The position numbers and the translations under genes were made by a program. From NCBI GenBank assembly GCA_014584465.1, contig JACTMU010000111.1:1-64000 (forward strand): 64,000 bases of DNA, in the 5' to 3' direction. The stretch comes from Pseudomonadota bacterium (GTDB lineage Bacteria > Bdellovibrionota > Bdellovibrionia > Bdellovibrionales > JACTMU01). Below, piece by piece: positions 36,615-44,271 of this stretch; the first letter of the stretch is position 1, and every line of letters starts with the position of its first letter. The notes beneath the pieces are model-generated. The model did no database searches and was not told where the DNA came from. It saw only the letters and a list, made by a program, of their open reading frames with translations.

Positions 36615-37633
36615 ACAGCTGTCCACTTCCTCATCGAAATTTCGAACGAGTGCTGATGGGTCATGGCAGTGGAGGTCGCTTAACTCAGAGACTTCTTGAT
36701 GAAGTGGTCCTACCTCTTTTTGATCGAGAACAAGTGAATGATCACCATGACGGTGCGACTTTAGAACTTCCTGGAGGGCCGCTCGCCTTTTCCACCGACA
36801 GCTTCGTAGTTACTCCTATATTCTTTGCAGGGGGTGACATAGGAAAGTTGGCTGTCTATGGAACCGTCAACGATCTTGCCATGTGTGGAGCTAAACCCCG
36901 ATATCTGAGCTGCAGCTTGATCATTGAAGAGGGGTTTCTGATCTCTGATCTGCGTCGAGTGATCTCCTCCATGGCCGAGGCCGCCAAAGAGTGTGGAGTG
37001 AGGATCGCAACTGGTGACACAAAAGTAGTGGAAAAAGGAAAAGGAGATGGGATTTTCATCAACACAAGTGGAGTCGGCGAGATTCTGAGGAGCTCAAAGC
37101 CACAGAACATTCGTCCTGGCGATCAGGTGATTTTAAGCGGCGATGTCGGGAGGCATGGTTTGGCAGTCATCGCTTCTCGGCAGAATTTTGAGAGTGATCT
37201 AAAAAGCGACTGCCAAGATCTTTCAAAAGTTGTATTGGAGATCATCAAATCGGGATTTGAGTTTCACTGTTTAAGGGATCTGACTCGAGGTGGGCTTGCC
37301 ACCAATCTTCGTGAATTGGCCGTATCTTCTTCCTGTGGAATTGTTCTTCACGAGCAGACCATACCCGTGTGTGATTCAGTAAGAGGGGCCTGTGAAATTC
37401 TAGGAATTGATCCGCTCTACTCAGCCTGCGAGGGACGTATGGTCCTCATTGCGCCGAAAGCGTCATCGAGCCTGCTCCTTGAATTTCTGTCTGGACATCC
37501 TTGTGCTTCTGATCCGAGGATCATTGGTGAAGTGGTGCAGGATGGCCGCGATCCACTGGTGCTTCGTAGCGAATGGGGGAGCGAGCGCATCCTTGAATCA
37601 CTGATGTATGAGCAGCTTCCGCGAATCTGTTGA
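36611..37633 (+). CDS. hypE: [NiFe] hydrogenase maturation protein HypE
   Basis: 340 residues; ATP-dependent dehydratase that turns the carbamoyl group on its own C-terminal cysteine into thiocyanate for the cyanide ligands. [18 protein letters not shown] at the start, [27 protein letters not shown] and the terminal PRIC with Cys340 are all canonical. hypA, hypB, hypF and hydrogenase subunits are not in the window, so the rest of the system must be elsewhere. Confidence 0.97.
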   Translation: MNSCPLPHRNFERVLMGHGSGGRLTQRLLDEVVLPLFDREQVNDHHDGATLELPGGPLAFSTDSFVVTPIFFAGGDIGKLAVYGTVNDLAMCGAKPRYLSCSLIIEEGFLISDLRRVISSMAEAAKECGVRIATGDTKVVEKGKGDGIFINTSGVGEILRSSKPQNIRPGDQVILSGDVGRHGLAVIASRQNFESDLKSDCQDLSKVVLEIIKSGFEFHCLRDLTRGGLATNLRELAVSSSCGIVLHEQTIPVCDSVRGACEILGIDPLYSACEGRMVLIAPKASSSLLLEFLSGHPCASDPRIIGEVVQDGRDPLVLRSEWGSERILESLMYEQLPRIC

Positions 37634-37639
37634 AGTAAC

Positions 37640-37652
37640 AGTGCCAGGCACT
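37640..37652. repeat. Short palindrome AGTGCCAGGCACT between convergent genes
   Basis: A 13-bp palindrome with a central A lies in the 21-bp gap between the ends of hypE and the DUF302 gene. The same motif, with small changes, occurs at other convergent junctions in the window (31368, 47503, 56196). Without a T tract on either side it is a weak terminator at best. Confidence 0.75.
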
Positions 37653-37654
37653 AT

Positions 37655-38038
37655 TTAAAGAGCTTCGAGTGCCCGGTGAAGTCTCTGGTCTGCATCTTTT
37701 GCAAACTCAACGAGCTCGGAATCGTTGAGAAGGGTCATCATGGCAGAGGGTTTTGCCAACTCAATTGAGACCTTCCCATTTCCAATATCACGGACGACAG
37801 CATTGCAAGGCAGAAGTGAAGTGACATCGCTATTTCGTTGATAAGCCTCAAAAGCCATTTGTGGATGGCATGCCCCAAGAATAACCAACTGAGGGACATC
37901 TTTGTTCAGCTTCTCCTTCATCTTCTTGTCAAAATCGATTCGTGTAAGAATGCCAAAACCCTCAGTTTTCAATATCTCTTCGACTCTTTTGACTGCGGCT
38001 TCCACACTCAATGAGACTTCTCTTTTAAAATTCACCAT
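37655..38038 (-). CDS. DUF302 family protein
   Basis: 127 residues of the DUF302 family, a small beta-alpha fold of unknown function often found near redox or sulfur genes. Family marks are the alternating VKRVEEILKTEGFGILTRIDF start, the ILGACHPQMAFEAY segment with its conserved Cys-His, the LLPCNAVVRD segment with a second conserved Cys, and a closing helix. A GGAGGTG five nt upstream of the ATG predicts strong translation. No signal peptide. It is convergent with hypE; a functional link to hydrogenase is only a suggestion. Confidence 0.9.
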   Translation of the reverse strand: MVNFKREVSLSVEAAVKRVEEILKTEGFGILTRIDFDKKMKEKLNKDVPQLVILGACHPQMAFEAYQRNSDVTSLLPCNAVVRDIGNGKVSIELAKPSAMMTLLNDSELVEFAKDADQRLHRALEAL

Positions 38039-38273
38039 AATGACACCTCCATATTGAACGAATGCAGAAAGAGTGTAGGAAATGGCAGAAGGCGTGTCAA
38101 GGCAACGATCTGTTCAATCTTCGATTTGTGGAGCTTGATTCACTCGTACGGCAATAGGGTGTCGGATGCTCTGAACTTAAGAAGGCATCCTGAAGGCCCC
38201 TTGGCGGAGAGTGCAAAGGAATCTATAAAACTTTGCAAAGGATCGTGTGGAGAACCGTCACATAATGTGATAT

Positions 38274-38434
38274 AGTCCGTTCGGAAAATTCTGCGATGCA
38301 AATTGCGAAGGTGTTTTTTGTCAGATTGAACAAAGATCGACGAAGGACTAGCCAGAAGCTAATTCGATGAGATCTTTGTTCAATCTGATGAAAAAGAACA
38401 AGCTAGTTGTGTCGTAGAATTTTCCGAACGGACT
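38274..38434 (+). repeat. Nested-hairpin repeat, copy D (divergent arms)
   Basis: A 161-bp element. Outer arms AGTCCGTTCGGAAAATTCT (38274-38292) and the exact complement (38416-38434). Inner arms TCAGATTGAACAAAGATC (38321-38338) and the exact complement (38371-38388). The 32-nt loop contains GACGAAGGACTAGCC and TAATTCGATGA, which line up with the loop of copy C (GACGATGGGCTAGCC, TAACTCGAGGA), although neither arm resembles that of any other copy. It lies in the 481-bp gap (38039-38519) between the DUF302 gene and the response regulator; the remainder of that gap shows no gene. Confidence 0.85.
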
Positions 38435-38519
38435 GTAGCTTTTCTAAAATTGGCTGTGTGACAACCCGAATTTAAGTCGGAGCCCAACAGGATGTGCAAA
38501 AGTAGGATAGGCGACCAAG

Positions 38520-39896
38520 ATGACCTATGAAGAGAAGAAGGCGGCAAGTGAGCGCCCGTTATTGCTCTTGATTGAAGATGATCTGACTTTATCAGGTCTG
38601 TTGGGAGAGCATCTTGAAAGATCTTTTAGGGTTCACGTGGCAACAACTCTTCGGAGTGCAAGGAATCTCTTTGCATCGATCCATTTTGATCTTGTCTTAA
38701 TGGACATTTATATGCCAGAAGGCAGTGCGGTTGACCACATTCCCAGTTTTGTAGGAAATGGTTTTACAAGAGTTGTGGTCATGACATCTCACCCGGAGAT
38801 TTCTACTGCCATAAGGGCAATTGGCAATGGTGCATTCGACTATCTTTCCAAGCCCTTTGAGCTGGAAGTATTAGAGATCACGCTTCGACGTGCCCTGAGC
38901 CATTCTCATTTAGAGAAGAGGGCCTGCGTGCTCCAGAGACAAAGAGTATGGACATCGGGATTGATGGATTTGGATGGGAAGTCGGAAGTTCGGGTGAGAC
39001 TCAAGATGGAGATTAAGAAGTTCGCACAGTGTGGCACACCGGTCTTAATCCGTGGTGAGAGCGGAAGTGGCAAGAGCCTGGTCGCTAAGATCCTTCATCG
39101 AGAGAGTCCGCGTGGCGACGGTCCATTTATTGAGGTGGTTTGTTCCAAACTTCGTCGAGATTCGTACAGAGCTGAACTTTTCGGATCCGAACCAGCCGAC
39201 AGCGAGTTGGGCAAAAAGAGAATAGGCCTTGTTGAGCTGGCGCAAGGAGGGACGCTCTATTTTGATGAAATAGGGGATCTTCCTGCGGAGATTCAGGAGG
39301 ATCTCCTCTATTTTCTTGATGCAGGATCTATGAGAAGGATTGGCTCAGAGGGAGATTTGGATGTGAATGTGCGAGTGTTGGCTTCAACTCAGCGCGATCT
39401 TGCCAACCCTTCGGAAGGATTTCGGAAAGATCTTTTTTATCGGCTCAATGTCTTTTCGCTTTTTTTACCCTCTTTGCGGCATTGTAAAGATGACCTACCG
39501 CACTTTCTTGAAAAAATGATTTCGGATTTGTGCGAACAGCTCCAGAGAAAACCATTCTCCGTTTCACGCGACGTGTTTAGGGTCTTTCAGGCCTACGATT
39601 GGCCGGGAAATTTCCGTGAGTTGCGCAATGTTTTAGAACGTGCAGCCATTTTGATCGAAAATGGTGAGTTGAATACGGACATTCTTCCGATCGACCTTGT
39701 TGACGGGGTGACTCAAGGGTGCCTATTTAATTGTTTCTGTAATTCAAAGGAGGGCCATTTCCCCTCTCTTGCAGAGCTCGAACGAGCTTATGTATCATTG
39801 GTCTATCTCAGGTCGGCTCAAAATAAGAGCCGAACGGCAGAGATGCTGGGAATCACCCGGCAGACCTTGCGTCAGAAGCTTTCAACCCGGGTCTGA
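38520..39896 (+). CDS. NtrC-family response regulator lacking the GAFTGA motif
   Basis: 458 residues: receiver domain (13-125) with acidic pair ED19-D21, phospho-acceptor Asp62 and KPF; AAA+ domain with Walker A GESGSGKS (179-186) and Walker B GGTLYFDEIGD (243-253) and the FYRLNVF and NVRVLASTQRDL segments; Fis-type helix-turn-helix at the end (RTAEMLGITRQTLRQKL). In NtrC proteins ELFG is followed by the sigma-54 contact loop GAFTGA; here the loop reads SEPADSELGKKRIG, so activation of sigma-54 polymerase is unlikely. The final TRV and stop come from repeat element E2. It is a close sister of the regulator at 40114. Confidence 0.92.
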   Translation: MTYEEKKAASERPLLLLIEDDLTLSGLLGEHLERSFRVHVATTLRSARNLFASIHFDLVLMDIYMPEGSAVDHIPSFVGNGFTRVVVMTSHPEISTAIRAIGNGAFDYLSKPFELEVLEITLRRALSHSHLEKRACVLQRQRVWTSGLMDLDGKSEVRVRLKMEIKKFAQCGTPVLIRGESGSGKSLVAKILHRESPRGDGPFIEVVCSKLRRDSYRAELFGSEPADSELGKKRIGLVELAQGGTLYFDEIGDLPAEIQEDLLYFLDAGSMRRIGSEGDLDVNVRVLASTQRDLANPSEGFRKDLFYRLNVFSLFLPSLRHCKDDLPHFLEKMISDLCEQLQRKPFSVSRDVFRVFQAYDWPGNFRELRNVLERAAILIENGELNTDILPIDLVDGVTQGCLFNCFCNSKEGHFPSLAELERAYVSLVYLRSAQNKSRTAEMLGITRQTLRQKLSTRV

Positions 39897-39964
39897 AGTT
39901 AGAAATGGGCTAAAACCCACGAAAGCCACCACCAGATCCGAATTTCTAATTTCAGGTCCGGGTT
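39884..39964. repeat. Inverted-repeat element E2 at the 3' end of the response regulator
   Basis: An 81-bp element with 23-bp arms (39884-39906 and 39942-39964) that pair at 20 positions; the left arm reads AACCCGGGTCTGAAGTTAG. The first 60 bases match the inner part of element E1 at 31459, including the GGGCTAAAA and GAAAGCC segments and CCACCAGA, so E2 is a shorter copy of the same family. The stop codon of the upstream gene lies in its left arm. Confidence 0.85.
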
Positions 39965-40113
39965 TCAAATCAGATCTGCTGTATACAAGATCAACTCGCC
40001 GCATCAACGCATGGTAAAAAAATGACCACTTTTGAAGTGGGCAAGGGCAATATTGGAGAGGAGCTTGTCTCCTCAAGAGATCCAACGTTTTCTATAGAAA
40101 GGGAGACTGATCG

Positions 40114-40680
40114 ATGGATAAGCAAAGGGCTGAGATACTTCTCGTTGAAGATGATCGATCTTTACAAGATGTTCTTACAGAACATCTCAGTGGCAAATAT
40201 CGTGTTCAGCTGGCTTCATCGGCCAAAGAAGCTCTTCAATCCATGGAATCAAATAGCTTTGATCTCATTGTTTTGGATCTTCATTTGCCCGACGGGAGTG
40301 GCATTGATCTCATGCAACACAGTCTCTCTGATGTGAGTGATCCCCCGTTCATTGCCATGACATCTCATCCTGATGTGGATGTTGCGGTCAATGCGATGAA
40401 GGTCGGTGCTGTCGATTACATTGTGAAACCTTTCGAGTTGGGTGACTTTGATCGAGTTGTTGAGCGGGCTCTTCAAACTTCAGGAAAGAGAGAAAAGATT
40501 CAAAAGCGACAGATCACATTGCGGCTCGACGTATCGGTGATCGACTACTTTAAAAGATTGGCCAGCGAAACGGGGATCACATACCAGAATTTGATCAACC
40601 TCTACCTACGTGGTTGTGTTCAAAAGGGTGAGCGTCTCAATTTTGAGTGGAAAACTGGTAAAGGATCGCAGGTTCCTTGA
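40114..40680 (+). CDS. Response regulator with ribbon-helix-helix (antitoxin-like) output domain
   Basis: 188 residues. The receiver (1-122) has EDD at 12-14, phospho-acceptor Asp55 (LIVLDLHLPDG) and Lys105 in VKPF. A short basic linker leads to residues 132-175, KRQITLRLDVSVIDYFKRLA and then TGITYQNLINLYLRGCV, which has the beta strand and two helices of a ribbon-helix-helix DNA-binding fold, most like the BrnA/CopG class of antitoxins. Receivers with this output are unusual. The receiver is clearly related to that of the regulator at 38520 (shared MTSHP and VKPFEL or SKPFEL blocks). It is convergent with the Amt-kinase gene. Confidence 0.85.
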   Translation: MDKQRAEILLVEDDRSLQDVLTEHLSGKYRVQLASSAKEALQSMESNSFDLIVLDLHLPDGSGIDLMQHSLSDVSDPPFIAMTSHPDVDVAVNAMKVGAVDYIVKPFELGDFDRVVERALQTSGKREKIQKRQITLRLDVSVIDYFKRLASETGITYQNLINLYLRGCVQKGERLNFEWKTGKGSQVP

Positions 40681-40700
40681 TTCGATTTTAGATCCGATTT

Positions 40701-42869
40701 TTAACTCTGAGATTGAATAGGAAGTAAGATTTGAAAACAGGTTCCTGGAGTGGTTTTTGGGACCAAAGAGAGGTCGCCTCCATAACTCTTGATGACGTTG
40801 TAGGAGAACGAGAGCCCTAGACCTGTCCCTTTCATAAGGGAAGAGCTATCGTACTTTGTCGTGAAGAAAGGCTCAAAGATCTGTTCTCTTATGGTTTCGG
40901 AAATTCCGTGTCCAGTATCACACACGAGAATTTGAACCCTACCGCCCTCAAAGACCGTAGAAATTGAGAGAACCTTGTCAAGAGTTTCGCCCATTGAATC
41001 AACTGCGTTTTCTATGAGGTTGCTGATGACTTGATGAAAATGGATTGCAACGCCCTCAATCAAGGGGATCTCTTTCAGGTCTGCCTTAATTTCAACTTGT
41101 TTGGTTTTGACAAGTCGAATCTTTAAGAGATCAATTTCACTCTGTATGATCTCATTCAAGTTGATCTGAGCAGGTGGAGTGATTGAGGCTCGTGCAGAAA
41201 CAAGCAGGGAAGAGATGATCTGTTTGAGTTGCTTTCCAGCGGTTGTGATGATCTTTACATACTTGTTGTTGGCGTCCTCACGTTCCATTTTTGAAGCACA
41301 CAAGAGAATGCCTGAGAGAGGGTTTTGCAGATTGTGAATGATCTCAGCTGAATGAGTCCCTATGAATGCCAATTTTTCGGATTGGAGAAGTTTCGTGGTC
41401 CGAAGCTGAACTTCCCTTTCCAAATTGTCGTTGATCTGCTTCAGGGCTTCCTGAGTCTTTGCCAATTCCGTGGCGCGCTCTTCCGCCTCTTGTCTTAAAA
41501 TATGCTCCTTGTTCTGCGCATTGACGAAAGCCTTCAGAACCTTATTGTAATAGCGAGCAATTTGGCCCACGGTTGTGTAAGGTTCTTCATGAGCTGGGGT
41601 TTGAAATTCTTGTTGGTCACTGTGTTTTTTCATATCAGTCAAGAGGTCTGTAAGTTCTGTTGTGGCTCCATGCTCTGAATAGTTCAGGCCTTGCATTTCA
41701 TCTTCAAGTGAAATTCGAAGAGGCTTGAAACGGTTGATGATGCGAAAGAGAAGATAACTGAGCCCAAAGGACCAAATTCCTGTAGCTGCAACTCCTTCGA
41801 CTTGCACTGCAAGTTGGGAAGAAGTTGAAAGACCAGTCCCCAAGAGCTCTGAATTTCCAAAGAAACCTACGGCAAGTGTTCCCCACACACCACCGACAAG
41901 ATGGGCCGGAATCGCATGAACGGCATCGTCAATCTTAAGACGGTAAAGAAGAGATATGGCCATTTTCGAGAGGAGTCCTGCGACTGCGCCAATAAGAATG
42001 GCTGACCCTGGGACGACGGCACTGCAGCCGGGAGTGATCGCAACAAGCCCAGTGAGGAGCCCCGTGGAGAGCTCTTCAATGGAGGCCACCTTCTTGCTGC
42101 TTTGAAGCACCCAAAGATAGGTGGCAACCATTCCTGCAGATCCACTCAAGAGTGTTTTAACCATGATGGGAGCCGTAGATTGATCCAGACGTCCGAGGGC
42201 TCCAGCGTTGAAGCCGAGCCAACCAATCACAAGAAGAAGAACACCAAGCATCGTTAGGGGTAGGTTGCTGCTGGAGAGAACATTGGAGCGATCAAAACGG
42301 CCCGATCGCGGTCCAATGACAAGAATGGCGGCAAGTGAAATCCACCCTGCAACGCTATGAACAACTGTTCCACCTGCGAAATCGACGAAGCCTTGAGATT
42401 TGAGCCATCCCGACGAACTGATTCCATCAGCACTCTTCCAGACCCAATGGGCAACAAAAGGGTAGATTAAAAGGGAGGTCACAAAGACCATCATGAGATA
42501 GGTCCTCAGGCGGACTCTTTCTGCAATTGCTCCCGAGATGATGGTGGCCGAGGTACAGTAAAACGCTAGGTTGAAGAAGAAATGTGGGGTAAGAGAGGCG
42601 TCACTGTTCCAAAAATGGACGAGCGATTGGGGGTCGAGAAGTTGCAATCCGACAAAGCCGTGAAAGCTTGGCCCAAAGATCATCATGTATGCGGCAAAAT
42701 AGAAAAGAAGAGAGCAGAGCGCAAAATCCATGACGTTGTTGAAAGCAACGCTGATGGAGTTCTTAGACCGAGTGAGGCCTGACTCCAAGCACAAAAAGCC
42801 AAGTTGCATAAGGATCACTAGGACAGAGCAGAACAAAATCCATAAATCATGGATCGTCAAATTCTTCAC
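40701..42869 (-). CDS. Ammonium transporter-histidine kinase fusion
   Basis: 722 residues. Residues 1-395 are a full Amt/Mep/Rh channel of about eleven helices, with the twin pore histidines conserved as His171 (GGTVVHSVAGW) and His323 (AIPAHLVGGVWG) and the closing MQGLNYSEHG. A coiled coil (440-500) connects to a histidine kinase: His512 in EIIHNLQNPLSG, N box NLIENAVDSMGE, CDTGHGISE and GTGLGLSFS. It most likely senses ammonium by conduction or binding and phosphorylates the two nearby response regulators. No PII/GlnK gene is adjacent. It is divergent from the BBP2 porin gene. Confidence 0.94.
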   Translation of the reverse strand: MKNLTIHDLWILFCSVLVILMQLGFLCLESGLTRSKNSISVAFNNVMDFALCSLLFYFAAYMMIFGPSFHGFVGLQLLDPQSLVHFWNSDASLTPHFFFNLAFYCTSATIISGAIAERVRLRTYLMMVFVTSLLIYPFVAHWVWKSADGISSSGWLKSQGFVDFAGGTVVHSVAGWISLAAILVIGPRSGRFDRSNVLSSSNLPLTMLGVLLLVIGWLGFNAGALGRLDQSTAPIMVKTLLSGSAGMVATYLWVLQSSKKVASIEELSTGLLTGLVAITPGCSAVVPGSAILIGAVAGLLSKMAISLLYRLKIDDAVHAIPAHLVGGVWGTLAVGFFGNSELLGTGLSTSSQLAVQVEGVAATGIWSFGLSYLLFRIINRFKPLRISLEDEMQGLNYSEHGATTELTDLLTDMKKHSDQQEFQTPAHEEPYTTVGQIARYYNKVLKAFVNAQNKEHILRQEAEERATELAKTQEALKQINDNLEREVQLRTTKLLQSEKLAFIGTHSAEIIHNLQNPLSGILLCASKMEREDANNKYVKIITTAGKQLKQIISSLLVSARASITPPAQINLNEIIQSEIDLLKIRLVKTKQVEIKADLKEIPLIEGVAIHFHQVISNLIENAVDSMGETLDKVLSISTVFEGGRVQILVCDTGHGISETIREQIFEPFFTTKYDSSSLMKGTGLGLSFSYNVIKSYGGDLSLVPKTTPGTCFQILLPIQSQS

Positions 42870-43078
42870 CTCAAATTGGGAGTTGCTTCAAAATCCGCTT
42901 ACTTGCCGAGTGCAAGGTTATTTGGGTTTCAGGCTAGAACTAAAGTCGAGGAATTTCAAGAAACTCCATAAATTCTCATTTTCTGTTGACATCCATTGAA
43001 GCAAATTTACTCTAAACACATGATGATTTAATTATTTTATATTGCATTGTATGCAAACAACCAACAGGAGCATCATCT

Positions 43079-44092
43079 ATGGGGATTCGAGCCACGTTCA
43101 TCATCAGCCTGCTACTAGGAACATCAGCCTCGTTTGCGAGCGAGGGCGTCAAAGTTTCTGGGTTTGCCGACGCGCAATACCATTTTGATCGGGGAACACC
43201 AAACACGTTCATACTCAATCAGGGTGCTCTCTATCTTTCAAAGAGTGAGGGCGCTATGGAGGGTCTCATTGATCTTCCATTTGCCACGGATTCAAGTTCG
43301 GGCAACAACTTCCTTTTTGCGACGGCCCAGGCCCAGGCCTTTGTCAAATACAAATATGATTTTGGTCTCAAGTGGACCCTTGGTCAGTTTGATACCATTT
43401 ATGGTTTTGAACTCAACGATACAAAGGATGTTCACTTTGCTCGCCAGGGAATTGTCTTTGCTCAAATGCCGGTCACTCACACGGGCCTCTTACTCGATTA
43501 TGGATTCGGACCAGTGACCTTGATGCTTCTTGTCTCCAATTCTGGGGGTAAGGGGGCGCAGGTAACTGCACGAAAACCTGAAGCTGGAGTGCGTCTCTCA
43601 TGGAGCAATGAGACCTTTTCTCTAGGTGCAGGAACACTCGTCAATGGCTTTGATGGGACAAACGCGGACGTTCCAACGGAGGATCTTGGCAATGAACAGC
43701 TCATCGACGTGACCGCAGGCGCAGGTTTTGGACCCATTCGAATCGATGCGGCCTTGGATATGATATCGAACAAAGATGGTAAGACCAAGGTTGCGGTCGG
43801 GAGCGATACGCCTGCCCGAGATCCTATTATGGGACTCCTTCTTCAGTTGGGTTATGCAATCAGCGATAAACACTCAGTGGCTCTTCGGTATGAATCGGTA
43901 TCTGACGCGGAGCTAAGTGGTGGGACTCTCAACCAGACAATCCAAACGAAGGCGGGTCTAGGACTTAAGGTTCAGATGAGTGAATCGATGATCTTTAAGG
44001 CGGATGTCTTCTCAAACTCAGAACAGCTCAGCGATGCAGCCTCCAAAGAGACCTTCGTTGACGGAAATATCGCGGCAATTGTCCTATTTTAG
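43079..44092 (+). CDS. BBP2-type outer-membrane porin
   Basis: 337 residues with a clear signal peptide (ATFIISLLLGTSASFASE) and a mature barrel of the beta-barrel porin-2 (OmpL-like) type: VSGFADAQYHF, ALYLSKS, LKWTLGQFDTIYGFEL and VTHTGLLLDYGFGP are typical, and the last strand ends AAIVLF. AGGAG ten nt upstream of the ATG is a good ribosome site. TTGACA at 42985-42990 could be the -35 of its promoter, although the -10 is poor. Divergent from Amt-kinase, so joint control by ammonium signalling is possible. Probably a general or small-solute pore. Confidence 0.82.
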   Translation: MGIRATFIISLLLGTSASFASEGVKVSGFADAQYHFDRGTPNTFILNQGALYLSKSEGAMEGLIDLPFATDSSSGNNFLFATAQAQAFVKYKYDFGLKWTLGQFDTIYGFELNDTKDVHFARQGIVFAQMPVTHTGLLLDYGFGPVTLMLLVSNSGGKGAQVTARKPEAGVRLSWSNETFSLGAGTLVNGFDGTNADVPTEDLGNEQLIDVTAGAGFGPIRIDAALDMISNKDGKTKVAVGSDTPARDPIMGLLLQLGYAISDKHSVALRYESVSDAELSGGTLNQTIQTKAGLGLKVQMSESMIFKADVFSNSEQLSDAASKETFVDGNIAAIVLF

Positions 44093-44132
44093 GACAGTTG
44101 AGTCGTCTCAATGTGTTCCTCCTAGTTGCAAA

Positions 44133-44170
44133 GGGTCTGTCCGGCCAGGGCGGGCAGACCCACTTTTTTT
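44133..44170 (+). terminator. Rho-independent terminator after the porin gene
   Basis: GGGTCTGTCC (44133-44142) pairs with GGGCAGACCC (44152-44161) over a short loop, followed by ACTTTTTTTACTT. Confidence 0.88.
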
Positions 44171-44271
44171 ACTTAGCCTAGGTCGATAAGTAAAAAATAA
44201 TTAAAGCTTAGGTTTTTTGATCCGAAATGTAATGAGTAAACAATGAAGTCATTTTCAGCAAAGGGGGCCGC

